Below, one piece after another: positions 26,017 to 35,150 of a stretch of 42,310 nucleotides of DNA. The DNA is from Paracoccaceae bacterium (lineage in GTDB: Bacteria; Pseudomonadota; Alphaproteobacteria; Rhodobacterales; Rhodobacteraceae). The notes under the pieces were generated by a model. It had not been told where the DNA came from, ran no database searches, and was given only the letters and a program-made list of their open reading frames with translations. Position 1 is the stretch's first letter, and each line of letters opens with the position of its first letter. Both the position numbers and the translations under genes were made by a program. The stretch covers positions 1 to 42,310 of the forward strand of contig JAFGVZ010000123.1 of NCBI GenBank assembly GCA_016937725.1, in the 5' to 3' direction.

Positions 26017-26034
26017 GCGACAGGGATGTGACGG
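26017..26034 (-). promoter_or_regulatory. Candidate Pho box upstream of plcP-btaA-btaB
   Basis: Read on the minus strand: CCGTCAC-ATCC-CTGTCGC, two 7-mers 11 bp apart, matching the PhoB site CTGTCAT-N4-CTGTCAT at 5 of 7 and 5 of 7 positions (the last base of each half is C, common in Pho boxes). It lies 46-63 bp before the plcP ATG, the right place for activation. It implies induction by low phosphate. Confidence 0.6.
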
Positions 26035-26140
26035 GAACGTATCAGTTTTGTTGCAATCCGGGATTGGGCGCAGTTCTTTGGGCTTGTTGGCAGTAATAAT
26101 ATAACATAAAATGTCGTGGATCGCCCATGATTGAGGCCCC

Positions 26141-26458
26141 ATGACCCGTAGCAACACTGGAATGACAACCCTGCGCAGGCGCACCCGCTGCCGTAATCCG
26201 ATGCAGGATTATGACAGCCTGCCGCCGGAATTGCGCGCTTGGTTGGCGCAGGCCGCGCTGCCGTGGCGACCAGTGTCGGTGCAAAAGGTTTTTGCGCGCG
26301 CGATGGCCCGCACGGGCGATAAGGCCCGCGCCTTGGCGCAACTGGATGCGGCAGAGCGGCGCTTGGTTGCACGCGATGCCGCCGCGATCTGGGGCGAGAG
26401 GCACCCGGCGGCCAACACGCCCGAAATGGAGATTGCCGACAAGGCAGGGCGCGGCTAA
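26141..26458 (+). CDS. DUF6525 family small protein
   Basis: 105 residues, soluble, basic N-terminus and Ala-rich helices. The block RRRTRCRNPMQDYDSLPPEL then LRAWLAQAALPWRPVSVQ matches a Rhodobacterales-restricted family (DUF6525) as I recall it. Role unknown. The start ATG at 26141 has GAGG a few bases before; M8 (26162) is an alternative. It diverges from plcP across 169 bp and is followed 10 bp later by the DUF4169 gene. Confidence 0.75.
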   Translation: MTRSNTGMTTLRRRTRCRNPMQDYDSLPPELRAWLAQAALPWRPVSVQKVFARAMARTGDKARALAQLDAAERRLVARDAAAIWGERHPAANTPEMEIADKAGRG

Positions 26459-26468
26459 CCTGCGCGCT

Positions 26469-26657
26469 ATGAGCAAGGTCGTCAATCTGCGCACAATCCG
26501 CAAACAATCTGCCCGCGATGCCAAGCGCCGCGCGGGTGATGAGAATGCCGCGCGTCATGGGCGCAGCCGTGCCGAGCGTGTTGCCGAGCAAGCCGCCGCC
26601 GACAAGGCCCGCGCGCATCTGGATTCGCATCAGCGCGAGCATGACCCAAAGCCATGA
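26469..26657 (+). CDS. DUF4169 family small basic protein
   Basis: 62 residues, extremely charged (Arg/Lys and Glu/Asp), no hydrophobic core: MSKVVNLRTIRKQSARDAKR at the start, then ARHGRSRAERVAEQAAADKA. Fits DUF4169, a family of unknown function in Rhodobacterales and relatives. It is probably a long amphipathic helix. Its stop overlaps the ATG of the ribbon-helix-helix gene (ATGA at 26654-26657), so the two are likely made together. Confidence 0.8.
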   Translation: MSKVVNLRTIRKQSARDAKRRAGDENAARHGRSRAERVAEQAAADKARAHLDSHQREHDPKP

Positions 26658-26878
26658 CCGCACGGCCGGTCAAGCATTCCCTGACCTTGCGCGGGCATCG
26701 CACTTCTGTCTCGTTAGAGGCTGAATTTTGGCGCGAATTCCGGGCAATTGCGCTGCGCGACGGGGTCGCGCTGAACGAGCTTGCCGCGCGCATCGACGCC
26801 GCGCGCGGGGATATTGGGCTGGCCTCTGCCATTCGTGTCTATGTGCTGCAAGACGCGTTGGCGCGTGCAAAAGCCTGA
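26654..26878 (+). CDS. Ribbon-helix-helix domain protein (RHH_4 type)
   Basis: 74 residues. A short beta strand (HRTSVSLEAEFW) is followed by two helices (REFRAIALRDGVALNELAAR, then SAIRVYVLQDALARAK), the arrangement of ribbon-helix-helix folds, here the RHH_4 (PF13467) type. Could bind DNA as a dimer; its targets are unknown. It is translationally coupled to the DUF4169 gene, and ends 3 bp from the convergent AI-2E-family gene. Confidence 0.8.
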   Translation: MTARPVKHSLTLRGHRTSVSLEAEFWREFRAIALRDGVALNELAARIDAARGDIGLASAIRVYVLQDALARAKA

Positions 26879-26881
26879 AGC

Positions 26882-28051
26882 TTATTCGGCACCGACGGCT
26901 TTTGCGTATTGACGCTCTATCGCCTCATCCTGCGATTTGGGGCCGGGCAGGGGAAACTCCTCTTCCGGCAACCCTTCGCGCGACAGCAGCACCGCGACGG
27001 GGCGTGCAGCGGGGATATGCGAGCAGACGATCATCACCGCAACCATGAAGGGCACCGCCAGAAACATGCCGGGCACGCCCCAGACCGCGCCCCAGAAGGC
27101 GAGCGAGATGATAATGCCAAAGGATGACAGGCGAAGCGTCTTTCCCATCAGCATCGGGTCGATCACGTTGCCCAGCAAGAACTGGATCATGCCCGCGATG
27201 ACGAAAATCAGGATCGCGGTCGAAGGATCCGCCACTTGAATATAGGCGACCAGCGTGACGATCAGCGTGGCGATGATGGAGCCGACCGAGGGGATGAAGT
27301 TCAGCACGAAGGTCAAAAGCGCCATGGCCAGCGCGAATTGCAGGTTGAACACGCTCAGCAGCACGAAGATCAGGGCGCCGGTGACAGCCGAAATCAGCGT
27401 TTTGACCAAGAGATAGCGGTTCACCCGACGAATGATCGACCCGATAATCGCGCTGACGCGTGTGGCTTGCGCGCGGTCACCCATCAGGTTTTCCAACTTG
27501 GTGCCAAACCAGACACGTTCGGCGAACAGAAAGCCCACGAACAGGATGATCAGCACCACTTGGCTAAGCAGCGACCCCGCTTGACCCGCCGCCGAGCGCA
27601 GATAGCCCGAAATCTCGATCGAGCGGACGGTGGCCAGAACCGAGGCTTCAACATCTTCCCCCATCCACCCGAACATGCGCGCGATGGCGCGTTGTGCGTC
27701 TTCTGTATAAGCCAGCGTTGTGGTCAGAACCGTGTTGATCTGGGAAATGACCAAGCCCACCAATGTCAGCAAGCCCGACGCGATCAGCACCACCGCCAGC
27801 ACGGAGGCCACCCAGTTTGTCACCCGAAAATTACCGATCTTCATGCTCTGGATCGAATTGATCGCGTCAGAGGTGAGCGAGAACAGGATGATCGCAATGG
27901 CGAGCGAGATCAGGATGAACTTGGCCTGAACCAGCAAAAACAGCACCACCGCGAAGGCGATGATCCCCATCAGCCATGTTTGAAGCCGGAACTTCTCGCC
28001 AAAGCTTAGGCGCGCGGACAGGGGCGTGATGGTTTTTGAGTTTTCCGACAT
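26882..28051 (-). CDS. AI-2E family transporter-like membrane protein
   Basis: 389 residues with about seven or eight membrane segments, two hairpin-like N-terminal ones near 25-60, one near 85-110, then a long amphipathic middle and a C-terminal bundle. The family signature FVLNFIPSVGSIIATL and GNVIDPMLMGKTLRLS is present. Members are PerM/TqsA-like transporters with mostly unknown substrates; the AI-2 label is historical. The open frame goes to 28114, but the ATG at 28051 (MSENSKTITPLSARL) is the better start. Confidence 0.9.
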   Translation of the reverse strand: MSENSKTITPLSARLSFGEKFRLQTWLMGIIAFAVVLFLLVQAKFILISLAIAIILFSLTSDAINSIQSMKIGNFRVTNWVASVLAVVLIASGLLTLVGLVISQINTVLTTTLAYTEDAQRAIARMFGWMGEDVEASVLATVRSIEISGYLRSAAGQAGSLLSQVVLIILFVGFLFAERVWFGTKLENLMGDRAQATRVSAIIGSIIRRVNRYLLVKTLISAVTGALIFVLLSVFNLQFALAMALLTFVLNFIPSVGSIIATLIVTLVAYIQVADPSTAILIFVIAGMIQFLLGNVIDPMLMGKTLRLSSFGIIISLAFWGAVWGVPGMFLAVPFMVAVMIVCSHIPAARPVAVLLSREGLPEEEFPLPGPKSQDEAIERQYAKAVGAE

Positions 28052-28141
28052 GTTCCGAAGGCTACGCTGCGACAAAGCGAAGTATGCGGGCGAAACCGGC
28101 CCTCGGCAAGCCACGATCCAGACAAAGCGATCGCGCGCGCA

Positions 28142-29035
28142 TCAGCGTTGCCCCGCGCGCAAAATATAGGCCGCGATCGCGTCCAATTCGGTCTTGTCCA
28201 ACTGCCCCAAATTGGCGATCACCTTGGCCATCGACCCGCCTGCCACATCGAATGAGGGCGTGAAGCCGGTTTCCAGGTAGGCGCTGATGTCGAATGCCGT
28301 CCAGGTGAAGTCGTCGCCCGCAATGGGCGGAATACGCCCGCTGCCCGACGGGTTGGGCGCGCCTTGCAACCATTGGGCGGTATCCATTCCGCCCAGAACG
28401 TCGCGCGGCGTGTGGCATTCGGCGCAATGCGCCAAGGCTTCGGCCAGGTAGCGGCCTTGGGTTTCTTGCGTGGTCATCTCGCCGGTCACGACAAAGTCGC
28501 GGTCCATATACAGCGCCTTCCAGACGCCAAGGCTGCGGCGGATATTGAAGGGAAAGCCCAGATCATGTGCGCGCGAGGGCGTGGCATCGGCGGGCAAGGT
28601 CATCATGTAAGCATACAAGTCCGCGATGTCTTGCGGGTCGGCCTTGGCGTAAGAGGTGTAGGGAAAGGCAGGGTAATAATGCTGCCCTTGGGGCGAAACT
28701 CCGCGCATGACCGCATTCATGAACTCTGCTTGGGTCCAGCCGCCAATGCCGTGGTCCGGGTCCGGGCTGATATTGGGTGCGTAGAAGGTGCCGAACTGGG
28801 TTTCGAACACTGCGCCGCCGCGCAAGACCTTGGGGTCTGCACCATCTTCGCTGCCCATGTGGCAAGAGGCGCATCCGCCCGCCAGAAATATGCGCTCACC
28901 GGACTGAGCATCGCCCGTCAGGCGCTCGGACACGGTCGCGGGCAGACCCATGGGCTGCGTGATATACCATCCCAGCGCGACCCCGGCGACCCCGGCGACG
29001 CCAAGGCCCAGCACCAGATACCCCAAGCGTTTCAT
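28142..29035 (-). CDS. Membrane-anchored diheme cytochrome c
   Basis: 297 residues. N-terminal uncleaved anchor or signal (6-24, YLVLGLGVAGVAGVALGWY) then two class I heme sites: CASCH at 55-59 and CAECH at 204-208. Probable distal Met ligands lie in the MGVS-like stretches after each heme (VMRGVSP near 109, and SMAKVIANL near 268). This architecture is found in small diheme cytochromes of alcohol/sugar dehydrogenases and thiosulfate oxidation; which partner it serves is unknown. It lies 80 bp after the cytochrome c' gene on the same strand. Confidence 0.9.
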   Translation of the reverse strand: MKRLGYLVLGLGVAGVAGVALGWYITQPMGLPATVSERLTGDAQSGERIFLAGGCASCHMGSEDGADPKVLRGGAVFETQFGTFYAPNISPDPDHGIGGWTQAEFMNAVMRGVSPQGQHYYPAFPYTSYAKADPQDIADLYAYMMTLPADATPSRAHDLGFPFNIRRSLGVWKALYMDRDFVVTGEMTTQETQGRYLAEALAHCAECHTPRDVLGGMDTAQWLQGAPNPSGSGRIPPIAGDDFTWTAFDISAYLETGFTPSFDVAGGSMAKVIANLGQLDKTELDAIAAYILRAGQR

Positions 29036-29115
29036 GCGACTGCCCTTTCAGCGGTAAAACGGGCCGCCCCAGCCTTGCTGTAGCGGCCCGCCTTGTCTAT
29101 CCAGAAAACCGAAAC

Positions 29116-29571
29116 TCAGCTTTCTTCGCGGTAAGCCTCGTGGCAGGCGCCGCAGCTTGCACCCACAGCCCCAACAGCCGGGCGCAGCGCGTCCAGCCCG
29201 TTGCCCGCTGCCGCTTGCAGCGCAACCGAGGCTTCTTGCAGGGCCACGAATTTGGCGGTGAAATCGTCCAGGTTTTCCCAGATCTCCGCCTTGGCGCGGG
29301 TTTCCATGATCGAGGACGAATCGGTCCCCTCGGGCCACAGACGCGACTGGTCATGGCGGGTCAGGTGGAACAGGTTGTCGGCGGCGGTTTGTGCCATGGC
29401 GGCGTCGTAGTCCATCCGGCCCTGGGCCATCCCGCCCAGAACGGCAATGTTGTGGCCATATAGCTTGAACTGCCCCTGACGCGCGGCCACTGTGGGGTTG
29501 TCTTGGGCCAGTGCCGGGGCGGCCAACGCCACCACAAGCGCCGCAGACCCGATGATCTTGGAAAATGCCAT
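29116..29571 (-). CDS. Cytochrome c' (class II cytochrome c)
   Basis: 151 residues with signal peptide 1-22 (ALVVALAAPALAQ). Four-helix-bundle cytochrome c' with the single C-terminal heme motif CGACH at 140-144. It binds NO in the periplasm and is linked to nitrosative stress tolerance in relatives. An early R/Q run (AARQGQFKLYGHNIAVLGGM) matches the family N-terminus. The frame reaches 29643, but the ATG at 29571 begins the signal peptide. Upstream of the diheme cytochrome; possible cotranscription. Confidence 0.92.
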   Translation of the reverse strand: MAFSKIIGSAALVVALAAPALAQDNPTVAARQGQFKLYGHNIAVLGGMAQGRMDYDAAMAQTAADNLFHLTRHDQSRLWPEGTDSSSIMETRAKAEIWENLDDFTAKFVALQEASVALQAAAGNGLDALRPAVGAVGASCGACHEAYREES

Positions 29572-29658
29572 GTCGAAACTCCTCGCAATTGGGCTTAGGT
29601 CTAAAAGCCTAGCCTGCCTTCGTGACGTTTCAAACACACGCAAGCGTGATTGTGCGAT

Positions 29659-30195
29659 TTAGGAAAACCGAACCTTGCCAATATAAGGCAGGTTACGGTT
29701 TCGCTGCGCATAATCAATGCCGTAACCCACGACAAATTCATCTGGTATCTCGAACCCCGTCCAGCGCGCGCGAATGTCCACTTCGCGGCGCGAGGGTTTG
29801 TCCAGCAGCGCGCAGACCTCCAGCCGGGCCGGATTGCGCGCCAGCAGCATCTGTAACACGTGGTGCAGCGTAAAGCCGGTATCGACAATGTCTTCCACGA
29901 CCAGCACGTCGCGCCCTTCGATCTTGCCCGACAGGTCTTTCAGAATGCGCACCTCGCGCGAGGATTGGGTGCTGTTGCCGTAGCTCGACGCTTCCAGAAA
30001 ATCGACCTCCACAGGAAGGTCAATTTCGCGCACCAGATCGGCGATGAAAATGAACGACCCGCGCAACAGCCCCACCACAACCAGCTTTTCCGTGGCGGCG
30101 AATTCGCGCGTAATTTCTTCGGCCAGTTCCTCGACCCGCGCGGCAATTTGCTTGGCGCTGATCATCTGGTCAATCTCGTAGGGTTTTTGCGACAT
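29659..30195 (-). CDS. hpt: Hypoxanthine phosphoribosyltransferase
   Basis: 178 residues. Purine salvage: hypoxanthine (and perhaps guanine) plus PRPP to IMP/GMP. PRPP-binding motif [14 protein letters not shown] at 97-110; [16 protein letters not shown] near 43-58; [11 protein letters not shown] and [15 protein letters not shown] at the end are family features. The frame reaches 30339, but the ATG at 30195 ([13 protein letters not shown]) is the usual start. Divergent from the START-domain gene across 68 bp. Confidence 0.95.
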   Translation of the reverse strand: MSQKPYEIDQMISAKQIAARVEELAEEITREFAATEKLVVVGLLRGSFIFIADLVREIDLPVEVDFLEASSYGNSTQSSREVRILKDLSGKIEGRDVLVVEDIVDTGFTLHHVLQMLLARNPARLEVCALLDKPSRREVDIRARWTGFEIPDEFVVGYGIDYAQRNRNLPYIGKVRFS

Positions 30196-30263
30196 CTCGG
30201 CCCCTTGATTTTTCGAACCAAGTCTAAGACATGTCCTGCCCAGACAAAAGGCCCGATCCACGC

Positions 30264-30710
30264 ATGCCCAAGCATACCGAACATCGCCACATGCCCTACA
30301 CGGCCCAACAGATCTATGATCTGGTCGCAGATGTGGCACGCTACCCGGAATTTCTGCCCTGGACCGCCGCGGCGCGCATCCGCTCGCGCGAACCTATTGT
30401 AGGCGGCGAAGAGATGCTGGCCGATCTGGTCATCTCCTTCAAGGTGTTCCGCGAACGTTTCGGCAGCCGGGTGCGACTGTTCCCCGACGATGGCGTGATC
30501 GACACCGCTTATCTGGACGGACCTTTCAAGCACATGGTGTCGCGCTGGACGGTGACGGACGCAGAGGATGGCGGCTGCATTGTCGATTTCCACGTCGATT
30601 TCGAATTCCGCAACCCGATGCTGCAAAAGATCATCGGGGTGGTATTCGACCAAGCCATGCGCCGCGTGGTGGGCGCATTCGAAGCTAGGGCCAAGGCGCT
30701 TTACGGCTAG
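30264..30710 (+). CDS. COQ10 / RatA-like START-domain protein (probable ubiquinone-binding)
   Basis: 148 residues, no signal. Polyketide_cyc2/START fold: [20 protein letters not shown] near 14-33, [20 protein letters not shown], a C-terminal [20 protein letters not shown] helix. Homologues are COQ10 proteins, which help ubiquinone function in respiration; the RatA toxin name covers the same family and should not be read as toxicity. The frame reaches 30231, but the ATG at 30264 begins the family. Its stop shares CTAG with the convergent pncC. Confidence 0.9.
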   Translation: MPKHTEHRHMPYTAQQIYDLVADVARYPEFLPWTAAARIRSREPIVGGEEMLADLVISFKVFRERFGSRVRLFPDDGVIDTAYLDGPFKHMVSRWTVTDAEDGGCIVDFHVDFEFRNPMLQKIIGVVFDQAMRRVVGAFEARAKALYG

Positions 30711-31174
30711 GCCCGCAGCCGCGCCAGAACCATCGCCAGCGCGTGCTCGACCGTGGCCGCACGCACAGCGTCGCGCCCGATAGCGCCGAACTCGACCGTT
30801 TGCGTGACCACGTCTTGCGCATCGGCCAACCCAAAGCAGACGCGCCCCTCGGGCTTGTGCTCTGACCCGCCGGGGCCGGCAATGCCCGTGACCGCGATCG
30901 CTAAACCTGCTTGCGACTGCGCCAAAGCGCCCGCCGCCATCTCGGCGGCGACGGCCTCCGACACCGCGCCATGCGCGTCGAGCGTGGCTTGGCGCACCCC
31001 CAGCATGTCGCGCTTGGCGGCGTTGGAATAGGTCACGAAGCCCCGGTCCACCACGTCGGACGATCCCGGAACGGCGGTTAGCGCCGCCATGATCAGCCCG
31101 CCCGTGCAGCTTTCCGCCGCCGCCAGCATCACGCCGCGCGCGCGTGCCGCGTCCAATACAGCCGCCGCGTTCAT
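30707..31174 (-). CDS. pncC: CinA C-terminal-type nicotinamide-nucleotide amidase
   Basis: 155 residues, just the PncC/CinA-C domain without the N-terminal competence-like domain. It deamidates nicotinamide mononucleotide in NAD salvage. Landmarks are AAAESCTGGLIMAALTAVPG near 18-37 (Ser nucleophile), GFVTYSNAAKRDMLGV, AIAVTGIAGPGG, and PEGRVCFGLA. The ATG at 31174 overlaps the pgpA stop (ATGA), so the two are coupled. Confidence 0.93.
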   Translation of the reverse strand: MNAAAVLDAARARGVMLAAAESCTGGLIMAALTAVPGSSDVVDRGFVTYSNAAKRDMLGVRQATLDAHGAVSEAVAAEMAAGALAQSQAGLAIAVTGIAGPGGSEHKPEGRVCFGLADAQDVVTQTVEFGAIGRDAVRAATVEHALAMVLARLRA

Positions 31175-31668
31175 GCGCCCATCATCCCGTGGCTGACCAC
31201 GGCGGCCACGGCCACGACCAGAGTGGCCAAAGCGCCCGCGATCACATCGTCCAGCATAACGCCCAAGGGTGTGTGCATCCGGTCCGCCAACCCCACCGGG
31301 CCGGGCTTCCAGATGTCGAACGCGCGAAAGGCCAGAAATGCAGCCAGCCAACCGGGCCAAAGCGCTGTCACCGGCACGCCTTGCATCATCGCGCCCAAAG
31401 ACACGGGCCAAAGTGCGATCCACATGCCCACGACTTCGTCGATGACAATCTCGGACGGGTCGGCATCGGGTGTCTCACGCGTCTCGGCAATGGTGGCCCA
31501 CCAGCCAAGGGCGAAGGCCACGAATGTCGCCGCCAACAGCAACCAAAATCCGCCCAGAACATGCAAGGCCCAAGCCACCGGCAGGGCGGCAAGCGAGCCC
31601 CAGGTGCCGGGGGCAGGGCGCAGGAAGCCCACGCCGCCAAATGTGGCGATCATGCTTGTCATGCGCAT
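31171..31668 (-). CDS. pgpA: Phosphatidylglycerophosphatase A
   Basis: 165 residues with several membrane helices. Dephosphorylates phosphatidylglycerophosphate to phosphatidylglycerol. Landmarks are GGVGFLRPAPGTWGSLAALP near 11-30, IVIDEVVGMWIAL, FRAFDIWKPGPVGLADRM and GVMLDDVIAGALATLVV. Start at 31668 or M3 at 31662. Coupled to pncC by overlap. Interesting to note that PG made here is a possible substrate pool of PlcP, but the genes are not linked by regulation in sequence. Confidence 0.94.
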   Translation of the reverse strand: MRMTSMIATFGGVGFLRPAPGTWGSLAALPVAWALHVLGGFWLLLAATFVAFALGWWATIAETRETPDADPSEIVIDEVVGMWIALWPVSLGAMMQGVPVTALWPGWLAAFLAFRAFDIWKPGPVGLADRMHTPLGVMLDDVIAGALATLVVAVAAVVSHGMMGA

Positions 31669-31714
31669 GTGTGAACCCTCTTCATCTTGCTAAAAATACT
31701 CAAAAACTCACCTC

Positions 31715-32866
31715 TCAGCCCGCGATCAGGCAGGCCGTGGCGAGTGCCGCGATGCCTTCTTCCCGACCGGTGAAACCCAGTCGTTCAGACGTGGTGGCCT
31801 TCACGCTCACGCGCCCAATTTCGACCCCCATGATCCGCGCAAGCTCTGCCTGCATCGCGCCTGCATGAGGGCCGATCTTGGGATATTCGCAGACCAGCGT
31901 CACATCACAATTTCCAAGCGCGTATCCGCGCGCGCGCGCCATCTCAATGGCATGGCGCAAGAAGATATGGCTGGCCGCGCCCTTCCATTGCGGGTCCGAG
32001 GGCGGGAAATGGCGGCCTATATCACCCTCGGCCAGCGCGCCATAGATCGCGTCGGTCAAGGCATGCATGCCCACATCGGCATCGGAATGGCCTTGCAAAC
32101 CGCGCCCATGCGGCACCTTCACCCCGCACAGCCAGCACCCATCGCCGTGGCCAAAGCGGTGCACGTCATAGCCGTTGCCAAGGCGAATATCGGTCATTGC
32201 AGGTTTCCTTGCGTGCAAAAGCGACTCTGCCCGGTCGAAATCGGGCGGGTAGGTCAGCTTGAAATTATCGTCATCCCCGGCGACCAGCGCCACGGGCAAG
32301 CCGCTGGCGCGTGCGATCTCGACATCGTCAGGCGCATCGCCCGGCCACGCCCGGTACGCGGCCAGAAGCGGCGCGAAATGAAACCCTTGCGGGGTTTGGG
32401 CGCGGTATAGCCCGTCGCGCGAGACGGGCTCGCCCACATGGCCCGCAGTCCCGCGCCACAATGCATCGACCACGGCAAGGGCAGGGGCGGCAGCGGGGCT
32501 GTCATCCAGCGCCGCCAGCACATCGGCGATAATCCGTGCCGACACAAAAGGTCGCGCCCCGTCATGGATCAGCACACGGGCGGGTGGATCGCTTGCCAGC
32601 ACATCGAGCGCGGCACGCACCGATGCGGTGCGCGTGGCCCCGCCGCCCACAAGGGTTACTCCGCTTAGGTCTAGACTGCGTGCGCGGTCCATATCGTCCG
32701 GGTGTAAAACCAGCACCAGACGCGACACTCCGCCTGCACGCAAGGCGTCCAGCGTCCAGGCCAGAACCGGACGACCGGCCAGCTTGCGCCACTGCTTCGG
32801 CAAGCCTTGGCCCGCGCGGGTGCCGCGCCCGGCGGCAACAATAATGGCGGCTGTGGTTTTGGTCAT
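31715..32866 (-). CDS. ispDF: IspDF: fused IspD / IspF isoprenoid enzymes
   Basis: 383 residues. The N-terminal IspD domain (1-220; [19 protein letters not shown] near 8-26, HDGARPFVS near 101, [12 protein letters not shown]) makes CDP-ME from MEP. The C-terminal IspF domain (226-383) makes cyclic MEcPP; its metal site shows D234-H236 (GYDVHRFG) and H268 ([11 protein letters not shown]). The intervening enzyme IspE is not here. Fusion is common in alphaproteobacteria. The frame goes to 32890, but the ATG at 32866 (MTKTTAAI) begins the family; AAGG lies 10 nt upstream. Confidence 0.96.
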   Translation of the reverse strand: MTKTTAAIIVAAGRGTRAGQGLPKQWRKLAGRPVLAWTLDALRAGGVSRLVLVLHPDDMDRARSLDLSGVTLVGGGATRTASVRAALDVLASDPPARVLIHDGARPFVSARIIADVLAALDDSPAAAPALAVVDALWRGTAGHVGEPVSRDGLYRAQTPQGFHFAPLLAAYRAWPGDAPDDVEIARASGLPVALVAGDDDNFKLTYPPDFDRAESLLHARKPAMTDIRLGNGYDVHRFGHGDGCWLCGVKVPHGRGLQGHSDADVGMHALTDAIYGALAEGDIGRHFPPSDPQWKGAASHIFLRHAIEMARARGYALGNCDVTLVCEYPKIGPHAGAMQAELARIMGVEIGRVSVKATTSERLGFTGREEGIAALATACLIAG

Positions 32867-33060
32867 CACTCTGGCCTTGTTCTGCGCCATCTATATGCAC
32901 GGGGCGCGGCGTGCTGACAATGCGCGCGAACCTCCGCCGGAGTTGCACATTAAATAGGCGCATGATGAAATATTCGCCAAGCCATGGGTGGTTCGGTTTG
33001 CCTTGAGAGGCCCATCTGGGTATCTGATACAACTATGACACGCACCCTTTGCTGCCGCAT

Positions 33061-34047
33061 ATGACCCAAATATCAGCTTTAGCGGATCACAAAACCTGCC
33101 CAGTGATTCTTGCGCCAATGGCCGGAATCACCGATCTGCCGTTTCGGCGCGTTGTGGCCGAATTTGGCGCGACCTTGGTCGTGTCCGAAATGGTGGCAAG
33201 CGAAGACATGGTGCGCGCGCGCCCCTCGGCCCGCGCCAAGGCAGAGCTTGATCTGTCCGATGGCAAAACCGCTGTGCAGCTTGCCGGGCGCGATGCGTGG
33301 TGGATGGCGGAAGCCGCACGCATGTTGGCCGATCAAGGCGCGAAGATGATCGACATCAATATGGGGTGCCCGGCGAAAAAAGTTGTCGGCGGTTTGTCCG
33401 GCTCTGCGCTGATGCGCGATCTCGATCATGCGCTGTCGTTGATAGAGGCGGTTGTGGGTGCGGTAGATGTGCCGGTCACCCTGAAAACCCGTCTGGGTTG
33501 GGATGATGCCTGCCTGAACGCGCCGGACCTTGCGCGGCGTGCGGTCAATGCGGGCGTGCAGATGGTCACGATCCACGGGCGCACGCGCTGCCAGTTTTAC
33601 AAAGGCCAAGCCGATTGGGCGGCAATCTCCGCGGTCGTGCAGGCGGCGGATGTGCCGGTCATAGCCAATGGCGACATCACATCCCCACGCGCCGCGCGTC
33701 AGGCTTTGGTGCAATCGGGCGCGGCGGGCGTGATGGTGGGGCGTGGCGCACAGGGCCGCCCGTGGCTTTTGGCGCAGATCGCGGCCAATCTGGCCGGACA
33801 GCCTGAACCCTTGGCACCGCAAGGCTCTGCCCTGGTCGCGTTAGTCGGCGCGCATTACGAGGCGATATTGGCTTTCTACGGGCGTGACTTGGGCCTGCGC
33901 GTGGCGCGCAAACATCTGGGCTGGTATGCCGATGCCGCAGGCGGCTGCGCGGACGCGCGCCGCGCGGTGCTGACAGCCAAGACGCCTGCGGCTGTTCTGG
34001 CCCTGCTTCCGGACCTTCTTACCCCTGTGCAAGAGGCTGCTGCATGA
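33061..34047 (+). CDS. dusB: tRNA-dihydrouridine synthase (DusB/NifR3)
   Basis: 328 residues. FMN enzyme that reduces uridine to dihydrouridine in tRNA. Landmarks are LAPMAGITDLPFRRVVAEFG near 17-36, catalytic C103 in NMGCPAKK, VTIHGRTRCQFYKG, IANGDITS and VMVGRGAQGRPW. In Rhodobacter capsulatus this gene is called nifR3 and leads the same ntrBC operon. The frame reaches 33049 (TTG), but the ATG at 33061 is preferred. The stop overlaps the ntrB ATG. Confidence 0.96.
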   Translation: MTQISALADHKTCPVILAPMAGITDLPFRRVVAEFGATLVVSEMVASEDMVRARPSARAKAELDLSDGKTAVQLAGRDAWWMAEAARMLADQGAKMIDINMGCPAKKVVGGLSGSALMRDLDHALSLIEAVVGAVDVPVTLKTRLGWDDACLNAPDLARRAVNAGVQMVTIHGRTRCQFYKGQADWAAISAVVQAADVPVIANGDITSPRAARQALVQSGAAGVMVGRGAQGRPWLLAQIAANLAGQPEPLAPQGSALVALVGAHYEAILAFYGRDLGLRVARKHLGWYADAAGGCADARRAVLTAKTPAAVLALLPDLLTPVQEAAA

Positions 34048-35150
34048 CGCCGCCGGCCACTGGGTCTATTTGGGCGGCGTTGCCTGCTCCGGCCTTCATG
34101 GTCGGGCATGTCGATGAGATGGAATGCGTGGCCGATTGCAACCCGGCGGCAGAGCAATTTCTCAGCCTGTCGCGCCGCGCGGTGCTGGGGCGTCCCCTTG
34201 CGCGGCTGATGCAGGTCGATGCCGAAATCGACCGTGCATTGGAACGCTGCCGCGAAAACCGGGCGGCGGTATTCATCAATGATGCCGCCGTCATCATTGG
34301 CACGCGCAAGCCCGTGATCTGCTCGATCCAGCTTGCGCCAATGGTGGACCGCCCCGAACTGGTGCTGATGCTGGTCACCCCGCGCGAGATTGCGGGTAAG
34401 CTGGGCCAAGCGGATGGCATTCGCCATGCCGCGCGCTCTGCCATAGGCATGTCGCAAATGCTGGCGCATGAAATCAAGAACCCGCTGGCCGGGATCACAG
34501 GAGCGGCGCAGCTTCTCTCTATGGGGCTGGAACCGCGCGACCGCGAATTGACCGACCTGATCGTGGCTGAAACCCAACGCATCGTGAACCTGCTGGACCA
34601 GGTCGAGCAATTCGGCAACCAACGCCCGCCCTTGTGCCGCGCGATCAATATTCACGACATTCTGGAACGCGCGCGCCGCTCTGCCGAGGTCGGGTTCGCG
34701 GCGCATATGCGGATCAAAGATGCCTATGACCCGTCCTTGCCACCGGTCTGGGCGGACGGGGATCAATTGTTGCAGGTCTTCCTGAACCTTCTGAAGAACG
34801 CCGGACAAGCACAGCCCAATGGCGGCAATATCCATATTCGCACCTTCTTCGAGCATTCGCTGCGCGTGCGGGCTGCCGACGGGTCCGATGTCGCGCTGCC
34901 CATTCATGTCGAGATTGTCGACGATGGCCCCGGCCTGCCGCCAGAAATTGCCGCCGAGGTCTTCGACCCCTTCGTATCCGGGCGCGAGAATGGCACTGGC
35001 CTCGGTCTGGCGCTGGTGTCGAAGATTATCTCTGCGCATGACGGCTGGGTGTCTGTGGACAGTCGGCCCGGTCGAACGGTGTTTCGTGTTTCCTTGCCGC
35101 GTGCCCCCGAAACCAAGGGCCGCGACACCCAACAAGAGGAGCTTTCCTGA
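34044..35150 (+). CDS. ntrB: NtrB nitrogen sensor kinase/phosphatase
   Basis: 368-residue cytoplasmic kinase without membrane segments. The N-terminal PAS-like part (about 10-115, [21 protein letters not shown]) is followed by the phospho-acceptor H142 ([18 protein letters not shown]), N box [10 protein letters not shown]1 [11 protein letters not shown]2 GTGLGLALV. Phosphorylates NtrC in nitrogen limitation, controlled through PII in relatives. Its ATG overlaps the dusB stop, and its stop shares one base with the ntrC ATG. Confidence 0.96.
   Translation: MTPPATGSIWAALPAPAFMVGHVDEMECVADCNPAAEQFLSLSRRAVLGRPLARLMQVDAEIDRALERCRENRAAVFINDAAVIIGTRKPVICSIQLAPMVDRPELVLMLVTPREIAGKLGQADGIRHAARSAIGMSQMLAHEIKNPLAGITGAAQLLSMGLEPRDRELTDLIVAETQRIVNLLDQVEQFGNQRPPLCRAINIHDILERARRSAEVGFAAHMRIKDAYDPSLPPVWADGDQLLQVFLNLLKNAGQAQPNGGNIHIRTFFEHSLRVRAADGSDVALPIHVEIVDDGPGLPPEIAAEVFDPFVSGRENGTGLGLALVSKIISAHDGWVSVDSRPGRTVFRVSLPRAPETKGRDTQQEELS

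Noticed and set aside
26469-26878. Toxin-antitoxin pair (DUF4169 + RHH)
   Set aside because: RHH could be an antitoxin, but DUF4169 has no toxin fold or catalytic motif and is a charged helix only.
30264-30710. RatA toxin of a type II toxin-antitoxin system
   Set aside because: The name is attached to the same START/COQ10 family; no antitoxin partner (RatB/YfjF) is next to it.
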